A stretch of DNA of 64,000 nt from Paraburkholderia sp. D15 (GTDB lineage: Bacteria > Pseudomonadota > Gammaproteobacteria > Burkholderiales > Burkholderiaceae), in assembly GCF_029910215.1 (NCBI RefSeq), contig NZ_CP110395.1, forward strand, positions 2,480,001 to 2,544,000. Reading direction: 5' to 3'. The notes under the pieces are model-generated. The model ran no database searches. It had not been told where the DNA came from and saw nothing but the letters and a program-made list of their open reading frames with translations. Positions 57,437 through 64,000 of this stretch are shown piece by piece (positions within the stretch are counted from its first letter, which is position 1; the number at the start of each line of letters is the position of its first letter). A program made the position numbers and the translations under genes.

Positions 57437-58693
57437 ATGCGCCGACTCGCCCTATCCCTGTTGACCGTCCTGCTGCTCGCCGCCTGTGCCGGCGCGCAGC
57501 AAAAGACGTCGTCGCGTGGCGTGCCGGGGAGTTCGGTGGTCGTCGCGAACGGCGCCTATCGGCCGCCGCCGCCGGGATTCCCGAATTTCGTCGATCACAG
57601 CGTCGGTCGCGAGGAGATTTCCATTCAGGCGATGAGTCTGGTCGGGATTCCATACAAATGGGGCGGCAATACGCCAGATAGCGGCTTCGATTGCAGCGGT
57701 CTGGTTCGTTATGTGGTGGCGCGTGCGGCATCGGTGAACCTGCCCCGCACCACCGCCGATATGAGCGGGCGCGGCGAGTCGATCGAGCCGGACGAGATCG
57801 CGCCTGGCGATCTGATTTTCTTCAACACCACTGGCCGGCCGCATTCGCACGTCGGCATTTATGTCGGCAAGCTGCGTTTCGTCAATGCGCCATCGACGGG
57901 CGGGACGGTGCGGCTCGACTATTTGACCAATTCGTACTGGGCCAAGCGCTTCGACGGGATCCGGCGTGTTGCCGCGCCGGCCGCGACGCCGGTGCCGACT
58001 CCTTTCGATACGCCGAGCTATCAGGCGGCGGCGCCTCAGCAGACTGAGCGTGGGGCGGCGGTGTCGCAGCCGGCGGCGTATGCGGGTGGCGCGGGTCAGG
58101 GACAGGCAGCGGCATCGGCGCCGGTATCGACAGCGCAGTGGGAAGGCCAAACTCCGGCGCGTGTCGCCGTTGCGCCTCGTGCGCCTTTGACTATCGAAGC
58201 GCAACCGGTGACAGCCACCGCTTCAGCCGCCCCCGCACAGGCCGATCCGTTCGAACCGCCGCCGCCGGGCCTGAGCGCGGCGCAGATGCAGGCTCGGGCG
58301 GCCGGCGCGGTTTCGCCGGCAGCGGTTCCGGCGGCTGCACAGGCTAGCGCTTATAACGCGCCATCCTCCTCATTCTCCTCATCCGCTCAAACGATCCCGA
58401 CCAGTCGCATGACGCCGCAGACCGCGGCCAGCAACGCCCCCGATCCGATCGATGCCGCCGCCGATGCGTTCGAGCCGCCGCCACCCGCCGCGGTCGCGGC
58501 ACGCCAGGCACAGCAGGCGCAGCAGATTCAGCGCGCGGATAACAACGTCAACGCCAACGTCAATGCCAACGCCAATGCCAATGCCGACGGCGGCGTGCGG
58601 ATCATGCGGGCATCGACGGCATCACGCGGGATCCCGGCGCCCACGCAAACCAACGACGACCCGATCGCCCGCTTCGCCAACGGGAATTTCTGA
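57437..58693 (+). CDS. NlpC/P60 family lipoprotein, putative peptidoglycan endopeptidase
   Basis: A 418-residue lipoprotein. The signal peptide MRRLALSLLTVLLLAACAGA ends in a lipobox (LAAC, C17), so it is membrane-anchored. Residues about 65-165 are the NlpC/P60 domain with the catalytic Cys in GGNTPDSGFDCSGLVRY and His in GRPHSHVGIYVGKLRF. Residues 175-418 are Ala/Pro/Gln-rich low complexity. These contain NVNANVNANANANA, encoded by seven 6-bp units (58544-58585) prone to slippage. Such enzymes cut stem-peptide bonds in peptidoglycan. Confidence 0.9.
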   Translation: MRRLALSLLTVLLLAACAGAQQKTSSRGVPGSSVVVANGAYRPPPPGFPNFVDHSVGREEISIQAMSLVGIPYKWGGNTPDSGFDCSGLVRYVVARAASVNLPRTTADMSGRGESIEPDEIAPGDLIFFNTTGRPHSHVGIYVGKLRFVNAPSTGGTVRLDYLTNSYWAKRFDGIRRVAAPAATPVPTPFDTPSYQAAAPQQTERGAAVSQPAAYAGGAGQGQAAASAPVSTAQWEGQTPARVAVAPRAPLTIEAQPVTATASAAPAQADPFEPPPPGLSAAQMQARAAGAVSPAAVPAAAQASAYNAPSSSFSSSAQTIPTSRMTPQTAASNAPDPIDAAADAFEPPPPAAVAARQAQQAQQIQRADNNVNANVNANANANADGGVRIMRASTASRGIPAPTQTNDDPIARFANGNF

Positions 58694-58868
58694 CGCATCG
58701 CGGGTCGGCCGGGCGCGCCGCGCAACATGCGCTTCGCCGGCCGGCTCAACCCGAAACCCGCCGCAACCCGCCGCACGCGTCGCGCTGGCCCCGCAACCCC
58801 GCCCCCGCCACACCCGTTCCGCCGATCTGCTATCGTCATCGATATTCTTCCGACAGCAGGTGGCGACG

Positions 58869-59675
58869 ATGGATCTCGGGCTGAAAAACAAAGTGGTCTT
58901 GATCACGGGCGGCAGCAAGGGAATCGGCCTCGCCTGCGCCCGCGCCTTCGCGCTGGAAGGCGCCAAGGTCGCGATCGTGTCGCGCGACCCCGCCAACCTC
59001 GCCCGCGCATACGAGCAGTTGAAACAGGAAGGGCTGCACGTGCACCGGACCCGCGCCGATCTGCACGAACCCCACAGCGCCGCCGATATCGTCGAGGAAG
59101 TCAGCACCGCCGTCGGCCCGATCGACGTGCTGATCAACAGCGCCGGCGCGGCGCGCCGCTATGACCCGGAAACGCTGGACGCCGACGCCTTTCGCGCGAC
59201 GATGGAAGCGAAGTACTTCCCCTACATCTACCCGCAGCAGGAAGTGCTGCGTCGCATGGCCGAGCGCGCGAAAGCCAACAGCGGCGCGGAGCCGGGCACG
59301 ATCGTCAATATCATCGGCATGGGCGGCAAGGTCGCGAGCGACATCCATATCGCCGGTGGCGCCGCGAACGCCGCGCTGATGCTGGCCACGGTCGGCCTCG
59401 CGCACTACTACGCGCGCTATGGCATCCGCATCAACGCGATCAATCCGGGTTCGACGCTGACCGAGCGCGTCGAGGAAGCGGTCAAGCTGGAGGCTACGCA
59501 ACAAGGGATCGACAGCGCGGAAGCGCTTGCGCGGGGTCAGGCGAAGGTGCCGCTCGGACGCTATGCGAAGCCGGAGGAAATTGCCGATGTCGCGCTTTTC
59601 CTGGCGAGCCGTCGCGCGAGCTATGTGACGGGCGCGATCGTCCCGATGGATGGGGGCAGTGTGCCGCTGATCTGA
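58869..59675 (+). CDS. Short-chain dehydrogenase/reductase family protein lacking the YxxxK pair
   Basis: A 268-residue Rossmann-fold SDR. The NAD(P) motif is VVLITGGSKGIGLACARAFA and the NNAG-like strand is DVLINSAGAARRYDP. At the place of the catalytic YxxxK, the sequence reads DIHIAGGAANAALM, so Tyr and Lys are both missing. It ends in the usual YVTGAIVPMDGG. It may be an atypical reductase using other residues or a binding protein. ATG 58869 is preceded by AGGTGGCGACG. A bidirectional terminator follows. Confidence 0.88.
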   Translation: MDLGLKNKVVLITGGSKGIGLACARAFALEGAKVAIVSRDPANLARAYEQLKQEGLHVHRTRADLHEPHSAADIVEEVSTAVGPIDVLINSAGAARRYDPETLDADAFRATMEAKYFPYIYPQQEVLRRMAERAKANSGAEPGTIVNIIGMGGKVASDIHIAGGAANAALMLATVGLAHYYARYGIRINAINPGSTLTERVEEAVKLEATQQGIDSAEALARGQAKVPLGRYAKPEEIADVALFLASRRASYVTGAIVPMDGGSVPLI

Positions 59676-59733
59676 TCGCTGGGTCATACGATGGCGAAGC
59701 CTGCGAGACCCGCTGGCAACGCAACGAGAGCTC

Positions 59734-59773
59734 AAAAAAAATGGCGCGGGCTGCAAAGCCCGCGCCGTTTTTT
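59734..59773. terminator. Bidirectional intrinsic terminator between the SDR and pit genes
   Basis: A 10-bp stem, GGCGCGGGCT (59743-59752) and AGCCCGCGCC (59757-59766), with a GCAA tetraloop. Eight A stand to the left (59734-59741) and six T to the right (59768-59773), so it acts in both directions between the convergent genes. Confidence 0.95.
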
Positions 59774-59819
59774 CATAGACAGTACACGACGGAAGACGCG
59801 CGTCGCGTCGGAACCTCCG

Positions 59820-60830
59820 TTACAGCAACCGGTGGCCCAGCCACCACGCCGCCGCGGCGAGCGCCGCCGAAGCCGGAATCGTCAGAATCCACGCCCAGAC
59901 GATGTTGCCGGCCACGCCCCAGCGCACCGCGCTCAGTTTCTGCGTCGCGCCGACACCGACGATCGCGCCGGTAATCGTGTGTGTGGTCGACACCGGAATG
60001 CCCAGCCACGACGCCGTGAACAGCGTGATTGCCCCGCCCGACTCCGCGCAAAAACCGCCGACCGGCTTCAGTTTGGTGATCTTCTGCCCCATCGTGCGGA
60101 CGATCCGCCAGCCGCCGAACAGCGTGCCGATACCCATCGACAGATAGCAACCGCCGATCACCCACAGCGGCGGCGCATCCGCGATCGAGGACGCATACCC
60201 GGTCGCGATCAGCAGCATCCAGATGATGCCGATGGTCTTCTGCGCGTCGTTACCGCCGTGCCCAAGGCTGTACAGCCCCGCCGACAGCAGTTGCAGGCGG
60301 CGGAAGCGCCGGTCGACCTTGCTCGGCGGCGTGCGGAAATAGATCCACGACACCGCGAGCATGAAAAACGAGCCGAGGATAAAACCGAGCAGCGGCGAAA
60401 TGAAGATGAAGGCGACCGTCTTCATCAGCCCGTCGAAATTCAGCGAACCCCAGCCGGACTTGGCCAGCGCCGCGCCCACCAGACCGCCGATCAGCGCGTG
60501 CGACGAGCTCGACGGAATCCCGTAGTGCCACGTGATGATGTTCCAGCCGATCGCGCCGACCAGCGCGCCGAAAATCACGTAATGGTCGACGATGCCGGGG
60601 TCGATCGTGCCCTTGCCGACGGTCGCGGCCACCTTCAGGTGGAACACGAAATACGCGATCACGTTGAACGCCGCCGCGAAGGCCACCGCCTGCTGCGGCT
60701 TCAGCACGCCGGTCGAGACGACCGTGGCGATCGAATTCGCGGCGTCGTGAAAGCCGTTCATGAAGTCGAAAATCAGCGCGACGGCCACCAGGCCGGCAAC
60801 GACCCAGATTGCGAGTTGTATCGATTGCAT
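59820..60830 (-). CDS. pit: PiT-family inorganic phosphate transporter
   Basis: A 336-residue inner-membrane phosphate symporter. Both PiT signature motifs are present: DFMNGFHDAANSIATVV near the N-terminus and LGHGGNDAQKTIGIIWM in the second half, with ten or so TM segments. The length fits the short PiT form. Its ATG shares one base with the stop of the DUF47 gene (TGATG), so the two are translationally coupled. Confidence 0.95.
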   Translation of the reverse strand: MQSIQLAIWVVAGLVAVALIFDFMNGFHDAANSIATVVSTGVLKPQQAVAFAAAFNVIAYFVFHLKVAATVGKGTIDPGIVDHYVIFGALVGAIGWNIITWHYGIPSSSSHALIGGLVGAALAKSGWGSLNFDGLMKTVAFIFISPLLGFILGSFFMLAVSWIYFRTPPSKVDRRFRRLQLLSAGLYSLGHGGNDAQKTIGIIWMLLIATGYASSIADAPPLWVIGGCYLSMGIGTLFGGWRIVRTMGQKITKLKPVGGFCAESGGAITLFTASWLGIPVSTTHTITGAIVGVGATQKLSAVRWGVAGNIVWAWILTIPASAALAAAAWWLGHRLL

Positions 60831-61456
60831 CAGGCGTTTTCCAGCACGATGCCTTCGATGATGTTCGCCACGTCTTCACACTTGTCGGTGATCGTTTCGA
60901 GCAATTCGTAGATCGCCTTCAGCTTGATCAGCGTCTTGACGTTGTCTTCTTCGCGGAAAAGCTTCGACATGGCCGAGCGCAGCACGCGGTCGGCCTCGGA
61001 TTCCAGCCGGTCGATGTCCTCGCAGGCCTTCAGGATCTGGCTCGCCTGCTTCATGTCCGACAGCAGGCTGACCGCGAATTGCACGCGCTCGGAAGCCGCC
61101 GTGCAGATGTGCGCGAGCTGGCTGGCCTCGGACGTCACGGCCTGCACGTCGTACAGGGAAATGGCGGTGGCGACGTCCTCCATCAGGTCGAGGATGTCGT
61201 CCATCGTGGTGATCAGCTTGTGGATCTCATCGCGGTCGAGCGGCGTGATGAAGGTCTTGTGCAGCAGATCGATGGTTTCGTGCGTGAGCTTGTCGGCGGC
61301 CTTTTCGGCTTTCTGCACGTTTTGCTTGTGGGTCTCGGCGTCCTGCAGATTGTCGATCAGCAGCTCGAGTTCTCGGCTGGCCGAGATGATGCATGTTGCA
61401 TGCGCATTGAAAATTTCAAAGAACTTGCCCTCGGTGGGCATGAATCGACCGAACAT
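60830..61456 (-). CDS. DUF47 (PhoU-like) protein, partner of PiT
   Basis: A 208-residue all-helical protein of the DUF47/UPF0111 family, related to PhoU: IDNLQDAETHKQNVQKAEKA, DRDEIHKLITTMDDILDLME, DRLESEADRVLRSAMSKLF. Repeated E/D-rich helices suggest metal binding as in PhoU. In many bacteria such genes sit just before pit and modulate phosphate uptake. It begins at 61456 and runs directly into pit. Confidence 0.93.
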   Translation of the reverse strand: MFGRFMPTEGKFFEIFNAHATCIISASRELELLIDNLQDAETHKQNVQKAEKAADKLTHETIDLLHKTFITPLDRDEIHKLITTMDDILDLMEDVATAISLYDVQAVTSEASQLAHICTAASERVQFAVSLLSDMKQASQILKACEDIDRLESEADRVLRSAMSKLFREEDNVKTLIKLKAIYELLETITDKCEDVANIIEGIVLENA

Positions 61457-61654
61457 TGGGATCCCGAAAATTGGTCACAGTATGGCTGACATAAAACCGC
61501 CACATTGTACCGTTGCGAGCCCCTTGCCGCACTTTCGAAAGCACCATCGAAAGCGCGGTTACAACAGACGATTCAGTTAGCGCTTCCCTTTCTGCGTGGA
61601 TTGCCTGTGGGCTCACGCCGGGCCTTGCGCCTGGCTTCGCCACAGCGCGAGGGT

Positions 61655-63040
61655 TTAGTCGCTGTAGAAATTCTGCGCACCGGCAAAATTATCGAACTTC
61701 GTGAATTGACCATGGAACGTGAGCCGAACCGGTCCGATCGGACCGTTACGCTGCTTGCCGATGATGATTTCCGCCGTGCCTTTATCCGGACTATCCGGGT
61801 TGTAGACCTCGTCGCGGTAAATGAACAGGATGACGTCCGCATCCTGTTCGATAGCGCCGGATTCGCGCAGATCGGACATGATCGGGCGTTTGTTCGGGCG
61901 CTGTTCGAGCCCCCGGTTCAACTGTGACAACGCGATCACCGGCACGTCGAGTTCTTTCGCCAGACTCTTCAGCGAGCGCGAGATTTCCGAGATTTCGGTC
62001 GCGCGGTTTTCGCCCGACGACGACCCGCTCATCAGCTGCAAATAGTCGATGATGATCAGCCCGAGCTTGCCGCACTGCCGCGACAACCGGCGCGCGCGCG
62101 AGCGCAATTCCATCGGATTCAACCCGCCGGTTTCGTCGATGAAAATCTGCGCTTCGCTCATTTTCTGCACCGCGTGCGTGAGCTTCGGCCAATCCTCGTC
62201 GGTCAGACGGCCGGTACGCATACGGTGCTGGTCGAGCCGCCCGACCGAGCCGAGCATACGCATGGTGAGTTGCGAACCCGGCATTTCCATCGAGAACACC
62301 GCGACCGGCAAGCCGTACTCGACCGCGACATATTCGCCGATGTTCATCGAAAACGCGGTTTTACCCATCGACGGACGGCCCGCGACGATGATCAGCTCGC
62401 CGCCGTGCATGCCCGAGGTCATGCGATCCAGGTCGACGAAACCGGTCGGCGTGCCGGTCACATCGCTCGGATTGGCGGTGTGATACAGCGTGTCGATCCG
62501 CTCGACCACTTCAGTCAGCAACGGCCCGATTTCGAGAAAGCCTTGCGTGCCGCGCGCACCGTCTTCCGCGATCGAGAAGACCTTCGATTCCGCCTCGTCC
62601 AGCAATTGCCGGACTTCCTTGCCCTGCGGGTTGAAGGCATCGGCGGAAATCTCGTCGGCGACGGACACGAGGCGGCGCAGCACGGCGCGATCGCGCACGA
62701 TCTCCGCATAACGGCGGATATTGGCCGCGCTCGGCGTGTTCTGCGCGAGCGCGTTCAGATAAGCGAGACCACCCACCTCCTCCGCCTTACCCGAGGTGCC
62801 GAGCGCTTCGTACACCGTGATCACGTCGGCCGGACGCGTGGCCGCGATCAGCTTGCCGATGTGTTCGAAGATGATGCGGTGGTCATAGCGATAAAAATCG
62901 CTTTGCGCGAGAAAGTCGGCGATGCGGTCCCACGCCGCGTTGTCGAGCAGCAGGCCGCCCAGCACCGATTGCTCGGCCTCGATCGAATGCGGCGGGACTT
63001 TCAGCGACTCGAGCTGGGGGTCTTTGGACGGTGCGTTCAT
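61655..63040 (-). CDS. dnaB: Replicative DNA helicase DnaB
   Basis: A 461-residue hexameric 5'-3' helicase of the replication fork. The N-terminal primase-binding domain starts PPHSIEAEQSVLGGLLLDNA. The RecA-like core has Walker A IVAGRPSMGKTAFSMN, and further GLIIIDYLQLMSGS and SQLNRGLEQRPNKRPIMSDL. No intein interrupts it. No clear Shine-Dalgarno sequence precedes the ATG at 63040. It follows rplI on the same strand, but a strong terminator lies between them, so it probably has its own promoter. Confidence 0.98.
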   Translation of the reverse strand: MNAPSKDPQLESLKVPPHSIEAEQSVLGGLLLDNAAWDRIADFLAQSDFYRYDHRIIFEHIGKLIAATRPADVITVYEALGTSGKAEEVGGLAYLNALAQNTPSAANIRRYAEIVRDRAVLRRLVSVADEISADAFNPQGKEVRQLLDEAESKVFSIAEDGARGTQGFLEIGPLLTEVVERIDTLYHTANPSDVTGTPTGFVDLDRMTSGMHGGELIIVAGRPSMGKTAFSMNIGEYVAVEYGLPVAVFSMEMPGSQLTMRMLGSVGRLDQHRMRTGRLTDEDWPKLTHAVQKMSEAQIFIDETGGLNPMELRSRARRLSRQCGKLGLIIIDYLQLMSGSSSGENRATEISEISRSLKSLAKELDVPVIALSQLNRGLEQRPNKRPIMSDLRESGAIEQDADVILFIYRDEVYNPDSPDKGTAEIIIGKQRNGPIGPVRLTFHGQFTKFDNFAGAQNFYSD

Positions 63041-63113
63041 GGAGAGGAATTATCGGGTAATCGGACGAAGACGGCGAGCGGAAAAGCCGGAAACCGCGCA
63101 CAAAAGTAGGCGT

Positions 63114-63150
63114 AAAAAAGGCAGGGGCCGGTTGCCCGGCCCCTGCCTTT
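63114..63150 (-). terminator. Intrinsic terminator of the rpsR-rplI operon
   Basis: A 15-bp stem (63117-63131 with 63136-63150) with a TTGC loop. On the minus strand it is followed by a run of six T (complement of A 63114-63119), ending the ribosomal protein transcript just before dnaB. Confidence 0.95.
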
Positions 63151-63172
63151 CGCCAGAAACGTCCTGGCAAAT

Positions 63173-63205
63173 ACTACTCGATGACTACTCGATGACTACG
63201 CGATG
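63173..63205. repeat. Three tandem 11-bp repeats after rplI
   Basis: ACTACTCGATG occurs at 63173-63183 and 63184-63194 and, with one change (ACTACGCGATG), at 63195-63205. It lies between the rplI stop and its terminator, in the 3' untranslated part of the transcript. Confidence 0.85.
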
Positions 63206-63231
63206 CTTATCCAGCTAACCAGGCGGTCAGC

Positions 63232-63684
63232 TTAGACGTGCTCGCCGATCACCGCCACCGTCACATCGACGAGAACGTCGGTGTGCAGCGAAACTTGAAC
63301 CGGGTGCTCGCCAACCGTCTTCAGCGGGCCTTCCGGCAGACGCACTTGCGCCTTTTCCACGGCGAAGCCTTGCTTGCCCAGTGCTTCGGCGATGTCGGCA
63401 TTCGTCACCGAGCCGAACAGACGGCCGTCGACGCCAGCCTTCTGACCGATCTGAACCGTCGAGCCACCCAGCTTTTCGCCTTGAGCTTGAGCAGCAGCCA
63501 GCTTTTCAGCGGCGATCTTTTCGAGTTCAGCGCGGCGAACTTCGAATTCAGCCAGCGCTTCCTTCGTTGCACGGCGAGCTTGCTTGTTCGGGATCAGGAA
63601 GTTACGTGCGTAACCGTCCTTGACCTTCACGATATCGCCCAGGTTACCCAGATTGACGACTTTTTCCAGAAGAATGATTTGCAT
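63232..63684 (-). CDS. rplI: 50S ribosomal protein L9
   Basis: A 150-residue L9, which binds 23S rRNA near the L1 stalk. The N-terminal domain has [20 protein letters not shown] and the signature [20 protein letters not shown] long connecting helix ([20 protein letters not shown]) and a C-terminal domain follow. GGAG lies about 7 nt before the ATG. It is 27 bp after rpsR in the usual rpsF-priB-rpsR-rplI operon. Confidence 0.98.
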   Translation of the reverse strand: MQIILLEKVVNLGNLGDIVKVKDGYARNFLIPNKQARRATKEALAEFEVRRAELEKIAAEKLAAAQAQGEKLGGSTVQIGQKAGVDGRLFGSVTNADIAEALGKQGFAVEKAQVRLPEGPLKTVGEHPVQVSLHTDVLVDVTVAVIGEHV

Positions 63685-63711
63685 TCGGATGCTCCTTATC
63701 GCGTCGTCGGG

Positions 63712-63987
63712 TTAGGCCTTGTGCTGGTCGGTGTACGGCACCAGCGCGAGGAAACGTGCGCGCTTGATTGCCGTGTCCAGCTGGCGTTGATAGTGCGACT
63801 TCGTACCCGTGAGACGCGCCGGCGTGATCTTGCCGTTTTCGCCGATGAAGTCCTTCAGCGTGTCGAGGTCCTTGTAGTCGATGTAATCGACGCCAGCGGC
63901 CGTGAAACGGCAGAACTTCTTGCGCTTGAAGAGCGGATTTTGTTGCTGACGACGCTTGTCGAATTTCTTACCAGTCGGGCGGGGCAT
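63712..63987 (-). CDS. rpsR: 30S ribosomal protein S18
   Basis: A 91-residue S18 with the typical [20 protein letters not shown] start and [18 protein letters not shown] end. AAGGA lies about 7 nt before the ATG at 63987. The remaining 13 bases of the window should be the end of priB or its junction with rpsR, which cannot be confirmed here. Confidence 0.98.
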   Translation of the reverse strand: MPRPTGKKFDKRRQQQNPLFKRKKFCRFTAAGVDYIDYKDLDTLKDFIGENGKITPARLTGTKSHYQRQLDTAIKRARFLALVPYTDQHKA

Positions 63988-64000
63988 GTTCAGTCCTTTC

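Noticed and set aside
58544..58585. CRISPR-like repeat array
   Set aside because: Units are 6 bp, contiguous and in frame inside a coding sequence; no CRISPR array is seen anywhere in the window.
61655..63040. Intein in dnaB
   Set aside because: The protein is 461 residues with continuous helicase motifs.

Overview
The window is a 64 kb piece of a GC-rich betaproteobacterial chromosome. Gene content and order (dnaX-ebfC-recR, trxA-rho, rpmE2 of the zinc-free type, hom-thrC, a lipid A aminoarabinose cluster with arnA split in two, and rpsR-rplI-dnaB) point to Burkholderia sensu lato, probably Paraburkholderia. This rests on recognised protein families and layout, not on a database search.

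Layout. Bases 1-4.5 kb carry recR (cut by the window edge), ebfC, dnaX and the 4.5S SRP RNA on the minus strand. trxA and rho follow on the plus strand (4.9-6.8 kb). From 6.86 to 25.1 kb lies an accessory block that is visibly AT-richer in places. It is a complete three-component insecticidal-type Tc toxin locus: a TcC/Rhs cocoon protein with its own C-terminal payload and a TcB protein on the minus strand, and a split TcA pair on the plus strand, diverging from a 731-bp control region. A LysR-type regulator closes the block. At 25.2-28.7 kb come a MerR regulator with an 18-bp palindromic operator, a 14-TM MFS exporter, the M90 peptidase MtfA and rpmE2.

28.7-39.1 kb: a GT-C membrane glycosyltransferase with a MATE exporter, a carboxymuconolactone-decarboxylase-like gene overlapping a second MerR regulator with a textbook 19-bp-spacer promoter, a secreted ComEA-like helix-hairpin-helix protein, YidB, the ClpB disaggregase with a sigma-32-type promoter, and NsrR divergent from a group III truncated haemoglobin. 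39.1-45.8 kb: moaE, moaD and moeA (molybdenum cofactor), then alaA-hom-thrC (alanine and threonine synthesis). 46.3-54.3 kb: a Mth938-domain protein, then arnT, a small EamA/ArnE-like transporter and arnB-arnC-arnA(formyltransferase)-arnA(decarboxylase)-arnD, a full pathway for adding 4-amino-4-deoxy-L-arabinose to lipid A. 54.5-64 kb: Bcp peroxiredoxin, a PIN-PhoH protein, an NlpC/P60 lipoprotein, an unusual SDR lacking the YxxxK pair, a PiT phosphate transporter with its DUF47 partner, dnaB, rplI and rpsR.

The most interesting system is the Tc toxin. Its TcC payload (residues about 690-973) has a glycine-zipper-like hydrophobic segment and no enzymatic domain I can recognise. The first TcA half carries a LamG-like insertion, and the intergenic region holds a LysR-type T-N11-A dyad. 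Most housekeeping units are closed by clear intrinsic terminators, listed separately.
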